Assembly: GCA_002411015.1 (NCBI GenBank) | Contig: DHPY01000096.1 | Coordinates: 1-27,692 of the forward strand | Reading direction: 5' to 3' | Length of the DNA: 27,692 nucleotides | From: Armatimonadetes bacterium UBA5352 | GTDB taxonomy: Bacteria; Armatimonadota; Zipacnadia; Zipacnadales; UBA5352 | In this document: piece after piece, positions 13,640-21,810 of the stretch | Layout: the number at the start of each line of letters is the position of its first letter | Numbering within the stretch: position 1 is the stretch's first letter | Position numbers and translations under genes: made by a program | The notes under the pieces: generated by a model | Told to the model about the DNA's origin: nothing | What the model saw: the letters and a program-made list of their open reading frames with translations, nothing else | The model's database searches: none

Positions 13640-15399
13640 TGCAGCGCGCCGTCCTCACCACCGGCGACTGCTCGGGATGGCTCCACGAGCAGTGTGCGAT
13701 CCGCGTGGTAGTACGCGAGCCCCGGCCGTCCGCGTCGGGGCTTATTCACGTTCTTCGCGAGGGTGCAGTCTACGTCGACCTTGCTGTCGCGCCGGCGGCT
13801 GCTGAGGGAGGCCGCGAGGCGAGCCGCCTCCATGACGCTCTCCTCCGGAACCTCCTCCGGCCGCCCGTTCGTGCGCAGGACCACATGAGAGCCCGCGCCG
13901 CCCTTCACGTGGAACCACAGGTCATCCGGCTGCGCCGCGCGCAGCACCTCATCGTTCTCAGTGCCGCTGCCGCCGTAGATGAGCGCGAAGCCCTGCGCCG
14001 TCTCCGCTCTGCGCGGCCCGCGCCGCACCGGGCGAGAACGCCCCTTCTCAGCCTTCTTCGCGCTCAGATAGCCCTCCGCGACAAGCTCCTCCTCCACCGC
14101 ACGCAGGTCATCGAGGCCCTCGGCCAGCTCCGCCTGCGTCCGCGCCTGCTCGATGTAGTCAAGCTCATGCTGGGCGGCGGCAAGCAGCCTCGGCGCCCGC
14201 TCGGTCAGCCGCGCGCTGCGCTTGTAGCGCCGGAAGTACGCCTGCGCGTTCTCCAGCGCCGAGCCGTGCGGATCGAGCGAAATCGTGACCTCACCATCGC
14301 CGTCGAAACGCGGGAGCGTGACTTCCTTCGCCCCCGCCGGCACCTGGTGCTGCCAGGCCATCAGCAGCTCCCCGCGCTCGCGGTCAAGCTCGGCCTCTCG
14401 CGCCTCAATGACCGCGTCGCGCCGCCTCTCGAGCGTCCTGCGCGCCTTCTTCTCGGCTGCTCCGAGCGCACCCATCAGCCGATCGCGGACCTGGTTCATG
14501 CGCTGGTCACCGGAGATCTGCGCCTGCACCTCGTCGAGCGCAGCACTCAGCGACTCCCGCGGTTCGCGGCGGCGGTCAGGCAGATGGCGAAGCTCCAGCG
14601 GGTAGGCGAACTCCGGCGCCTCGCCGGCCTCGTCCCAGTAGATCCACGCGCCACCCGGCGTGCCGGCCTCGGCGGGGATCGTTCGAAGCTGCTCCGCGAG
14701 CCGCTCCTCCCAGCCATCGGGCTGATCGCGCAGGGGGGCGGCTCCCATCAGCTCCGCCCGCGCACAGACCTCCGCGACGAACAGGTCGCTGCCACCGTGC
14801 CAGGTGGATCGCACGAACTCCGCGAGCTTCTGATCGAGCACAGCGGCCGCCTTCTTCGCGATCTGATCGCGATCGGCGTGCTGCGGCGGCACGCGGCCGA
14901 ACTCCGGCGGCGGCACGTATGCCAGCCCCGGGAGCGTCTGCCGGTAACGGTTCACGCGCAGCGTCACATGCTTGCCAGCCTCGATGATCCGCTCGTCCTC
15001 ATCGAGCAGCACCGCGTTCGAGTGCCGGCCCATCAGCTCCGCCACGAGCTTCCGGCGGCACTGCGGGCCAAGCTGCTCGCAGTTGCTGAACTCGATCTCG
15101 ACGATGCGGTCGAAGTCCACCTGGCGGATCGCCTCGATCCGCGAGCCGCGAAGCTGCCTGCGCAGCGCTCCGTTGAAGCGCTGATCGCGCAGGCCCGGCT
15201 CAGGCATCGCGGCGGCGAGGCCCAGGCGCCCGAACTCGGGCGACCAGTCGATGAGCAGACAGGCCCACGGCCCGGAGCGGCCAAGCTCCAGCGCCGCGAG
15301 GTCGTGGCGCGGCTGGCTGACGCCGCGGATCACGAGGCCGACGGCGTACTCCCGCGCCTCGGCCACGAGCCTCGCAAATGATGTGCTGTCTACGATCAT
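13636..15399 (-). CDS. NFACT family protein (RqcH/FbpA/Rqc2-like)
   Basis: This 587-residue protein belongs to the NFACT family, whose bacterial members bind obstructed 50S subunits and tRNA-Ala and add alanine tails in ribosome quality control; some were first described as fibronectin-binding proteins. The N-terminal NFACT-N domain (about 1-200) carries the diagnostic MGRHSNAVLLDE. A helical region with a charged coiled-coil segment follows (about 270-430). The C-terminal NFACT-R domain (about 470-570) has DDLWFHVKGGAGSHVVLR. The start at 15399 has GGAG upstream. It is the last gene of the DinG, thioesterase, NFACT series, after an 80-base spacer. It converges with the BON-like gene, the two sharing overlapping stop codons. 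Confidence 0.93.
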   Translation of the reverse strand: MIVDSTSFARLVAEAREYAVGLVIRGVSQPRHDLAALELGRSGPWACLLIDWSPEFGRLGLAAAMPEPGLRDQRFNGALRRQLRGSRIEAIRQVDFDRIVEIEFSNCEQLGPQCRRKLVAELMGRHSNAVLLDEDERIIEAGKHVTLRVNRYRQTLPGLAYVPPPEFGRVPPQHADRDQIAKKAAAVLDQKLAEFVRSTWHGGSDLFVAEVCARAELMGAAPLRDQPDGWEERLAEQLRTIPAEAGTPGGAWIYWDEAGEAPEFAYPLELRHLPDRRREPRESLSAALDEVQAQISGDQRMNQVRDRLMGALGAAEKKARRTLERRRDAVIEAREAELDRERGELLMAWQHQVPAGAKEVTLPRFDGDGEVTISLDPHGSALENAQAYFRRYKRSARLTERAPRLLAAAQHELDYIEQARTQAELAEGLDDLRAVEEELVAEGYLSAKKAEKGRSRPVRRGPRRAETAQGFALIYGGSGTENDEVLRAAQPDDLWFHVKGGAGSHVVLRTNGRPEEVPEESVMEAARLAASLSSRRRDSKVDVDCTLAKNVNKPRRGRPGLAYYHADRTLLVEPSRAVAGGEDGALH

Positions 15400-15431
15400 C
15401 GGGGACTCCTCAGATGGCTACCGTTCCAGTA

Positions 15432-15453
15432 GTGCGGGCGCCCGCGCCCGCAC
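15432..15453. repeat. Perfect GC hairpin in the thioesterase-NFACT spacer
   Basis: GTGCGGGC (15432-15439) pairs perfectly with GCCCGCAC (15446-15453) across a six-base loop. There is no T-tract after it on the minus strand, so it is not a standard intrinsic terminator. It may be a processing or attenuating structure between the two genes. Confidence 0.55.
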
Positions 15454-15479
15454 GGGGCGGACCTGGCATTGACCGCCAG

Positions 15480-15896
15480 TCAGATATCCGCCTGCACGCG
15501 CATCAACTTCGCGGTGCCGGTAGCGACGACGCGGCCGTCCGCGTCGGTGATGTCGCCCGCGGCCTCCCACAGCGGCGGGCGCTCGCGCGTCATCCACGCG
15601 CGCACCTTCAGCGGCACCCCGGTCTTCGCCGGGAGCTTGTAGCGCACGTTCAGCTCAGCAGTCGCGACGGTCGTGCCGTTGCGGCTGAGCATGTCGTTCA
15701 TCGCCTCGTCGAGCAGTGTCGCGAGGATGCCGCCATGCACGATGCCCTCCCAGCCCTGGTGGAAGCGCTCGGGCATGAAGTCGCAGACGTAGTGGTCGCC
15801 CTCGTGGCGGAACTTCATGTGCAGCCCGCGCGGGTTGTTCCGCCCGCAGGCCATGCACCAGCCATCGTCAGTCCAGACCATCTCAGCTTCCGACAT
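15480..15896 (-). CDS. PaaI-family hotdog thioesterase
   Basis: This 138-residue protein has the hotdog-fold thioesterase core HGGILATLLDEAMN, in which the histidine and aspartate form the PaaI-type active site, followed by ELNVRYKLPAK and a final GTAKLMRV strand. Such enzymes hydrolyse acyl-CoA thioesters as homotetramers. A second feature is CMACGRNNPRGLHMKF at the N-terminus, a CxxC that also occurs in related hotdog proteins. The start is set at ATG 15896 because GAGGAG lies seven bases upstream; an ATG six bases earlier is too close to that site. It is eight to fourteen bases downstream of dinG and likely cotranscribed. Confidence 0.9.
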   Translation of the reverse strand: MSEAEMVWTDDGWCMACGRNNPRGLHMKFRHEGDHYVCDFMPERFHQGWEGIVHGGILATLLDEAMNDMLSRNGTTVATAELNVRYKLPAKTGVPLKVRAWMTRERPPLWEAAGDITDADGRVVATGTAKLMRVQADI

Positions 15897-15910
15897 CGTC
15901 ATGCTCCTCG

Positions 15911-18667
15911 TCAGGCTCGCTTGAGCCAGCGCTCCGCCTCACACAGGCATTCGTGGAAGTCGCTCACGTAGATGCTGCAGTCCGGGATGGACGCGAAGAA
16001 GCGCTGGCCGTAGCTGCGTGTGATCAGCCGGTTATCGAGCACGAACACGACGCCCTGGTCGGTCATCGAGCGGACCAGCCGCCCGAAGCCCTGCTTGAAC
16101 GCCAGGATCGTCTCGGGAATGTAGTAGTCGCTGCCGCCGAGCGCCTCGCGCTTCGCGGCAAGCTCGCAGCGCGATTGGACGATCGGATCGGTCGGCACCT
16201 GGAAGGGAAGCTTCGTGATGACCACGCAGCGCAGGGCCTCACCGGGCACGTCCACGCCCTCCCAGAAGCTCTTCAGGCCGAAGAGAACGGTCTTCTCGCG
16301 ATCGCGAAGCTGCTGCAGGAGCCAGGTGCGCGGCCCGGAGATGTGCTGGCAGATCGGTGAGAGGCCCTCCTCGGCCAGCGGCCCCCGGATGCGCTCGAAG
16401 GTGTGCTCCATCTGGCTGCGCGAGGTGAAGAGCAGGAGCGTCCCGCCGCCTGCAAGTCGCGCGATCTGCATCAGCGCCTCGGAAAGCGCCTCGTTGCGGC
16501 CGACCTCACCGCGCGTCGGGATATCCTGCGGCACACACAGCAGAAGCTGCTCGCGGTAGTGGAAGGGTGATGGCACCACCAGCTCCCGCGGCACCACCTC
16601 AGGGCCGTTCAGCCCGAGGCGCTGCTTCATGTAGGCGAACGAGCCATCCACCGTGAGCGTCGCGGAGGTTATGATGACCGACTCGCGCTTCTCGTAGACC
16701 GCTCGTCGCAGGGCCGGGCCGACGTCAACCGGCGCGGCGGCCAACCGCCAGAGCTCACCCCAGCGCGTGCGTACTGTCTCCGCCCACAGCACGTAGCCCG
16801 CGCCGGGGTCGTCATCCATCACAGTCCCGAGCGCCATGTATAGTTCGGCAACCTGCGCCCGCGCGCCTGCCGCCTCCAGCGCCAGTTCGCTCTCGGGTGT
16901 CGCGCGCTCGGCGCCGTCGCCCATCGTCTCGGCGATCTTCCCGAGGGCGTCGTCGGTGGCGTCGAGCAGTATCCGCACCGCCTCGACTGCCTCGCCGACA
17001 CGCTGCCACTGCGGCGTTGCGTAGACTCGGCCGCCGAGGCGGATGCGCGCGCGGCCCGCGCCAGCCTCCTCGTCGAGCGCCACGCACAGGTCTATCACCG
17101 CCACGCCCAGCTCCTCGCCCGCGTGCTCGAGCGAATCGGTGGCAGTTTCAAGCGTCGCGCGGGCGCCGCCGATCGCGGAGGCTCTGTCCGGAGCGATCTC
17201 CGGGAGCTTTCGCGCAAGTGAGTTGCTGAAGCCGTCGTGGCGGCTGCCGCCGGAGAGCGTCCGGCGCAGATCACGGAAGCTGAAGTTGGTGATCTCGTAG
17301 CCAAGCTGATCGGTCGCGACGCTCTCGAGGTTGTGCGCCTCATCGAAGATGACCCGGCCCGCCTCCGGCAGCACATCCACCTGCGTGGCCGCCAGCGTCA
17401 GTGCGTGGTTGGAGACGACGACATCGGCGTTACGCGCCACCGCACGCGCCACCCGCAGCGGGCAGCGTGTGGCGTACTGGCAGCCGCGCCCGAGGCAGCT
17501 TGCGCGGTCGGACCGCGTGCGTTCGATCAGCCGGCGGAGGCCACTGAAGACGATCTTCGCCTCCGCCGGGATCATGTCGAGGTCACCGCTGTCGCACTCG
17601 GCAAGCCACGCGACGAGGTAGGCCATCGCCTGCCGATCCTCGGAGAGCATGGACACGGTGGCATCGCGAAGCTGCGTGACGAAGCGGCGGAGGCAGAGGT
17701 AGTTCGAGCGGCCCTTGAGCAGCGCGGCTTCGAAATCGACCCCGAGCGTCCTGCGCAGAAGCGGCAGGTCCTTCTCGGTGAGCTGCTCCTGCAGGTTCTT
17801 GGTGTTCGTGGAGACGATGACCGGCTGCGCGTTCGCGCGCGACCACAGGAGCGACGGGACGAGGTAGGCCAGCGACTTGCCGACCCCCGTGCCCGCCTCG
17901 ACCATCAGAATCTCGCCATCGGCAAGCGCCCGCGCGACGCCCTCGGCCATCTCGATCTGGCCCGCGCGATGCTCCCAGCGCTCGAAGGCCGCCGCGACCG
18001 GGCCGTCGGTGTTGAGCAGCCCGGCCGCGGCCGCGACCAGCGGCGTCTCCAGCTCCAGCCGCTCGCGCCGGCGCTGGGCCGGGGCCTTCGGGCGCGCGGC
18101 GAGCAGCATCTCAAGCGCGCCATACTCCAGCACCGGCGCCTCGACTGCATCCCAGCGGAGCCACGCGAGCTCCCGGTCGCTGCCGACGAGGTCGCGCATG
18201 AGCGAGAGTGCCGGCGGCGCAAGCCCTGGCAGCCGCTCGCGGAGGGCCTCCGCGACCGCGCGCGAGAGCGTGGCGCCCTCGACCGGATGGACGATCACCG
18301 CGGGCGTGCTCTCGTCCGCAACGCCGAGAGCGCGCGCGACGGCGCTGAGGGAGAGATCGCGCAGCGTGGGGCACAGCAGGAGCGTACCTGACATCGCATC
18401 GCTCATGCGCGAGCGGAGGTCCGCGGCCTCGTCCGCAATGCCATCACGGGAAAGAAGCGCGACAGGCAGGCGGGCGTCGTAGACGAGGACCGGGCGCCCG
18501 CCGAGCGCGGCGACCAGCTCGAGGAGCCGGCCGTCGATCTCCCCCGGGCGGGCCGTGGCCTTCCAGCCAACTGACGCCGTGCAGGCGCCTGTGACGGCGA
18601 GGCGCGTTCCGGCGCCGTCCGTGCAGAGATGCAGGTAGGCCACGTCATCTGTGCGTGGTTCGCTCAC
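15911..18667 (-). CDS. dinG: DinG-type ATP-dependent DNA helicase
   Basis: This 918-residue protein has the XPD/DinG superfamily 2 helicase motifs: Walker A EAGTGVGKS near residue 258, DEAH near 442, SAT(LTVDGSF) in motif III and a QGFGRLVR motif VI near the C-terminus. Cysteines near 325, 391, 396 and 402 (SCLGRGC and CPL) sit where the iron-sulfur cluster of DinG lies. DinG unwinds DNA 5' to 3' and removes R-loops and G-quadruplexes. The first 200 residues lack a clear DnaQ exonuclease active site (see findings). The start is GTG at 18667. It heads a probable operon with the thioesterase and NFACT genes. Confidence 0.93.
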   Translation of the reverse strand: MSEPRTDDVAYLHLCTDGAGTRLAVTGACTASVGWKATARPGEIDGRLLELVAALGGRPVLVYDARLPVALLSRDGIADEAADLRSRMSDAMSGTLLLCPTLRDLSLSAVARALGVADESTPAVIVHPVEGATLSRAVAEALRERLPGLAPPALSLMRDLVGSDRELAWLRWDAVEAPVLEYGALEMLLAARPKAPAQRRRERLELETPLVAAAAGLLNTDGPVAAAFERWEHRAGQIEMAEGVARALADGEILMVEAGTGVGKSLAYLVPSLLWSRANAQPVIVSTNTKNLQEQLTEKDLPLLRRTLGVDFEAALLKGRSNYLCLRRFVTQLRDATVSMLSEDRQAMAYLVAWLAECDSGDLDMIPAEAKIVFSGLRRLIERTRSDRASCLGRGCQYATRCPLRVARAVARNADVVVSNHALTLAATQVDVLPEAGRVIFDEAHNLESVATDQLGYEITNFSFRDLRRTLSGGSRHDGFSNSLARKLPEIAPDRASAIGGARATLETATDSLEHAGEELGVAVIDLCVALDEEAGAGRARIRLGGRVYATPQWQRVGEAVEAVRILLDATDDALGKIAETMGDGAERATPESELALEAAGARAQVAELYMALGTVMDDDPGAGYVLWAETVRTRWGELWRLAAAPVDVGPALRRAVYEKRESVIITSATLTVDGSFAYMKQRLGLNGPEVVPRELVVPSPFHYREQLLLCVPQDIPTRGEVGRNEALSEALMQIARLAGGGTLLLFTSRSQMEHTFERIRGPLAEEGLSPICQHISGPRTWLLQQLRDREKTVLFGLKSFWEGVDVPGEALRCVVITKLPFQVPTDPIVQSRCELAAKREALGGSDYYIPETILAFKQGFGRLVRSMTDQGVVFVLDNRLITRSYGQRFFASIPDCSIYVSDFHECLCEAERWLKRA

Positions 18668-18700
18668 CGTAGTCTCGATCCCACTCTCCCCCTACAGAAA

Positions 18701-18727
18701 CCGGCAGCCCATCAAGCGGGCTGCCGG
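18701..18727 (-). terminator. Intrinsic-like terminator after the SSB-like gene
   Basis: A perfect ten-base-pair stem joins CCGGCAGCCC (18701-18710) to GGGCTGCCGG (18718-18727) across a seven-base loop. On the minus strand it is followed by TTTCTG, a short T-rich run. It lies about 30 bases beyond the stop of the SSB-like gene and ahead of dinG, which suits termination of the first and separate initiation of the second. Confidence 0.78.
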
Positions 18728-18755
18728 TCATCGAATACGCATTGACAGCGCGGTC

Positions 18756-19259
18756 TCAGGCCTCGTCGGCGACCTCGACTGCATCCCGGGCGGCCGCTGC
18801 CCCACTGTCCCTGATGGCCTCCTGGATCATGTCGCAGGCAGTCAGAAGCAATTCCTGGCTCCAGGTGTCTCCCCGCAGTCCCGCCATCTCCCCGCACTGG
18901 TCCGCGAGGGTCCCGCTGGTCTTCCGGATGTACTTCGCCTTCACGATCGTCATGTGCTCGCGAGCACCGTGGCTGTTGTAGCTTTCCTTGTTGAGCGTCC
19001 CGACGATCATGAGACGCGTGCCCGACTTGACGTTTTCCATCACCCATTCGCCCAGTTCCTGCCATGCGTCCACCAGGAAGAGGTCCGAAACGGGCTCGCC
19101 GTTCGCGCGCAGGAAAGGACGATCAACCTCAAAGCTGAACTCAGCCTTCACCTGACCGGACGACTTCTGCCTCAGAGCGGGCTCACGAGTGGAAAAACCC
19201 GTGAGTGCGACGAAGTTGAGATCCGCCAAAACACACACCTCCACCATGCATCCAGCCAT
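18756..19259 (-). CDS. Single-stranded DNA-binding (SSB-like) OB-fold protein
   Basis: This 167-residue protein has an SSB-like OB-fold (about residues 6-105): LADLNFVALTGFSTREPALR, VKAEFSFEVDRPFL, DLFLVDAWQELGEWVMENVK and SGTRLMIVGTLNKESYNSH, in the usual strand order. The C-terminal third is alanine- and acid-rich but ends in AVEVADEA, without the DDDIPF-type acidic tip that binds SSB partners. The start used is ATG at 19259, and a nearby in-frame ATG at 19247 is possible; neither has a strong ribosome site. It has its own strong promoter and a terminator, and is not adjacent to rpsF or rpsR. It may therefore be an accessory SSB rather than the replicative one. Confidence 0.8.
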   Translation of the reverse strand: MAGCMVEVCVLADLNFVALTGFSTREPALRQKSSGQVKAEFSFEVDRPFLRANGEPVSDLFLVDAWQELGEWVMENVKSGTRLMIVGTLNKESYNSHGAREHMTIVKAKYIRKTSGTLADQCGEMAGLRGDTWSQELLLTACDMIQEAIRDSGAAAARDAVEVADEA

Positions 19260-19371
19260 CTTGCGGGGAGAAAAGAGAGAATTGCGTCTCCGCCAGGGCC
19301 GCCGCACAGAGTCCTACGAATGCAGAACGGGTATGCCTTCAGTAGCGCGGTGCTACGCCCCACAGAAATGT

Positions 19372-19400
19372 ACTATACCACAGTCAGTCCACCTGTTCAA
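19372..19400 (-). promoter_or_regulatory. Strong sigma-70-like promoter of the SSB-like gene
   Basis: On the minus strand TTGAAC (19400-19395) is followed by exactly 17 bases and then TATAGT (19377-19372). Both hexamers are close to the consensus. It lies about 110 bases upstream of the SSB-like start, leaving a leader of about 100 bases. Confidence 0.8.
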
Positions 19401-19497
19401 GGCTTGCGCCCGCGCTCGAATCCGCTGTCTTGTTAAATCCTGTCGAAAATAATGACCCGATTCCTCGAGTTGCGGCGGTCTTTGTGTCGGAAAGATA

Positions 19498-20622
19498 TCA
19501 AAGCCGGTTGTGCTCCCGCAGGAGTTTACGGTACAACTCCTCGGCGCGCGCCACCATTCCGTCCAGACTGAACATCCGCTGCGCCCGGGCCCGTCCCCGC
19601 TGCCCCATCTCCGCCGCCACCTCCGGGTTGCTGATCACCTCGGCGATCGCCGCCGCCAGCGCCTCCGGATCAGACGGCGGCACCAGCACCCCGGTCTGGC
19701 GGTCAACGACGGCCTCTCGGATGCCCGGCGCGTCGCTGCCGACCGTCGGCTTGCCGAGGAACGCCGCCTCGATCAGCACGATCCCGAGGCCCTCAATCGC
19801 GACGGAAGGCAGCACCACCACGTCCATCGCCTGCATGAGCTTGCGCGCGTCCGGTCGGTAGCCCATGAGCCGCACGTTGTCACCCAGCCCAAGCTCGGCC
19901 ACTCGTCCCTCAAGCGCCTCTCGGTCCTCTCCCTCGCCGATGAGGAGGCAGACGAGCTGCGGCCAGCGCCTGACAAGGATCGCTACCGCATCGAGCAGCA
20001 CTGCCTGGCCCTTACGCGGTGAGAGGTGTGCCACCTCACCGATCACCGGGGCATCATACGTCAGCCCAAGCTCATCTCGCACCGCGCGCTCTGGCGGGAT
20101 CTCCTCGAACTGATGCGGGTTGATCCCGTTATACAGTACTTCGATGCGCGCGGCCGGAATCCCCTGCTCAACCATGTGTTGGCGCACGCCCTCCGAGCAG
20201 GTGGCGAGCAGATCGGAGTACACGTAGCAGGTCTTGACGTTCAGCGCGTGGACCGATGCGAAGCTGGGTATGTCGGCGATCTTCCCCGCTACCGCGCCCC
20301 AGAGGCTTGCGGTGGAGAGGTGTGTGTGGATGATATCGGCCCCGATGCTCTGCGCGAACCACGCCAGCAAGAACGGTGCCACGAGGTTCCCCTTCCCCGC
20401 GATCGGGAGGGGATGCGCCTCGATACCCCTCTGCTCGAGTTCCTGCAGGAGCTGCTCGTTGTGTTTGAGCGCGAAGACGATGCGGTGGCCACGCCGCTGC
20501 AGTCCCTCGGCAAGGTACAGCGCCACCCGCTCCGCGCCGGAGTAGCGCGAGGGCGTGATGACGGTGAGGATGGTGAGTGGCCGCGGGTCGCGGCTCGCGG
20601 GCTGAGACGTCAACCTCGACAC
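19498..20622 (-). CDS. GT4 family glycosyltransferase
   Basis: This protein of about 374 residues has the GT-B two-Rossmann layout of GT4 retaining enzymes. N-terminal features are PSRYSGAERVALYLAEGLQR and ADIIHTHLSTASLWGA. The C-terminal nucleotide-sugar domain has GEVAHLSPRKGQAVLLDAV, CLLIGEGEDREALE and the signature EGLGIVLIEAAFLGKPTV, containing the E-x7-E pair. Such enzymes transfer a sugar from a nucleotide-sugar donor in polysaccharide or glycolipid synthesis. GTG at 20622 directly follows the isomerase stop; a TTG at 20613 has better spacing to GAGGT and could be the real start. It is translationally coupled to that gene. The long upstream open frame is not coding. Confidence 0.9.
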   Translation of the reverse strand: MSRLTSQPASRDPRPLTILTVITPSRYSGAERVALYLAEGLQRRGHRIVFALKHNEQLLQELEQRGIEAHPLPIAGKGNLVAPFLLAWFAQSIGADIIHTHLSTASLWGAVAGKIADIPSFASVHALNVKTCYVYSDLLATCSEGVRQHMVEQGIPAARIEVLYNGINPHQFEEIPPERAVRDELGLTYDAPVIGEVAHLSPRKGQAVLLDAVAILVRRWPQLVCLLIGEGEDREALEGRVAELGLGDNVRLMGYRPDARKLMQAMDVVVLPSVAIEGLGIVLIEAAFLGKPTVGSDAPGIREAVVDRQTGVLVPPSDPEALAAAIAEVISNPEVAAEMGQRGRARAQRMFSLDGMVARAEELYRKLLREHNRL

Positions 20623-20623
20623 C

Positions 20624-21442
20624 TCATGCCTGTCCGCGGAGGAAGGCGGCTGCGCGCTTAATGTCTTCGCGCGCGTCGCCGCGCGGGCTGCACTCAAGCG
20701 CCATGTAGCCGTCCCAGCCGATCTCCTCGAGCACCGCGAAGGCGGCCGCGAAGTCGGTGTGGCCGTGCCCGGGAGTGGCGCGATTGCTGTCCGCGAGGTG
20801 GATGTGGCGGACGTAGCCGGTTGCGTACTCGCGCAGCGCGCCCGCAATCGTGTCCTCCTCGATGCTCATGTGGAAGAAGTCGGCCATGATCTTGCAGCCC
20901 GGGCGGTTCACGCGGTCGCACAGCGCGGCGCCGTCGCTGAGGCGGTTGAACCACCACTGCTCATAGCGGTTCAGCGGCTCCCAGAGGACGCAGACGTTGT
21001 GCTTCTCGGCGTGCTCGGCGATCTCCACCGACAGTTCCGCGAGCAGGTCCATCTCAAGCTCCTGCTGGCTCCTCAGCGGCGTAACGTCCGGGAGGCGCGT
21101 GTACTTGTCCGGGCCCATCTTCACCGCGATCAGCGGGGCGTAGATGACGCCGGTTGCGCCGAGCTGGCCTGCGGCGATGAGGAAGCTCTTCAGGTCCTCC
21201 ATGGCGATCTGCCGCTGATTGCGTTCGGCGGCCATCAGCGCGCCTCGCCCGCCGCTGCAGATCGTGCTGACGGCACAGCCGGTGTTGCGGCAGGCCTCGG
21301 CAATCACGTCGGTGACTTCGAGGATGTCCTGGCGGCCTGTCAGTTCGATGGCGTCGTAGCCCGCGTCCACCATGTACTGCATCTTCTCTTCGTAGCTGTC
21401 GCCGCGGCTGAGATACTCGCGTCCTGAGAGCTTGAGCTCCAT
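20624..21442 (-). CDS. Sugar phosphate isomerase/epimerase-like TIM barrel (xylose isomerase-like)
   Basis: This 272-residue protein has the AP-endonuclease-2/xylose isomerase-like barrel: YDAIELTG at the first strands, WEPLNRYE with a metal-binding glutamate, IMADFFHM with an aspartate, and RHIHLADSNR with a histidine and acid, ending with YMALECSPRGD. These metal-ligand positions match family members such as hydroxypyruvate isomerase and sugar epimerases. The start at 21442 is preceded by a GGATAGGAAG purine stretch. The stop is within two bases of the GT4 start, and the small membrane protein gene lies about 46 bases upstream. The substrate is not evident. Confidence 0.88.
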   Translation of the reverse strand: MELKLSGREYLSRGDSYEEKMQYMVDAGYDAIELTGRQDILEVTDVIAEACRNTGCAVSTICSGGRGALMAAERNQRQIAMEDLKSFLIAAGQLGATGVIYAPLIAVKMGPDKYTRLPDVTPLRSQQELEMDLLAELSVEIAEHAEKHNVCVLWEPLNRYEQWWFNRLSDGAALCDRVNRPGCKIMADFFHMSIEEDTIAGALREYATGYVRHIHLADSNRATPGHGHTDFAAAFAVLEEIGWDGYMALECSPRGDAREDIKRAAAFLRGQA

Positions 21443-21488
21443 CTTCCTATCCCTCGCATGAATGCCCGATCTACGCGATTCCGATCTG

Positions 21489-21770
21489 CTACAGCTGCGG
21501 CCCGCACAGGTCGCACGGTGGCAGGCCTCGCTTGCGCGCCTGCACCAGAGTGATCGCCTCCGGCTGGCTGCGCAGCAGCGCGGCGCAGTTGCGGCGGTGA
21601 TAACGCGTGCCTGAGCCTGCTACCCAGACCACCGGCACCCCTCCGCCCGCCTGCTCGCTCACCTCAAGCCGCAGCACCCAGACAAGTGCCGCGGCGAGGA
21701 GCGCGAAGACGCCGGAGATGATCACCAGCCATGCCAGGCCGGTTCCTTCCGTTCCGTCATCGCTCTTCAT
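21489..21770 (-). CDS. Small membrane-anchored protein with zinc-ribbon-like tail
   Basis: This 93-residue protein has one transmembrane helix (about 12-33, LAWLVIISGVFALLAAALVW) and a C-terminal segment TRYHRRNCAALLRSQ followed by GLPPCDLCGPQL. The pattern YHxxxC, a short hydrophobic stretch, then CxxC resembles the metal-binding sequence at the N-terminus of Ada and of many small membrane or surface proteins. That implies binding of a zinc ion. It lies between rdgB and the sugar isomerase, about 40 bases after rdgB and on the same strand. The function is unknown. Confidence 0.75.
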   Translation of the reverse strand: MKSDDGTEGTGLAWLVIISGVFALLAAALVWVLRLEVSEQAGGGVPVVWVAGSGTRYHRRNCAALLRSQPEAITLVQARKRGLPPCDLCGPQL

Positions 21771-21810
21771 CGTACTCCCAACCCCTTTTGTATCGTCCTC
21801 ATGTGACGGA

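Noticed and set aside
13639..15381. A 580-residue plus-strand open frame opposite the NFACT gene
   Set aside because: It is antisense to a clear NFACT protein with conserved motifs and shows only low-complexity arginine/leucine-rich sequence, as expected of GC-rich shadow frames.
20623..20847. An N-terminal extension of the GT4 glycosyltransferase
   Set aside because: It lies inside the isomerase gene on the same strand in another frame and is serine-, threonine- and arginine-rich. The coupled start at 20622 or 20613 is more likely.
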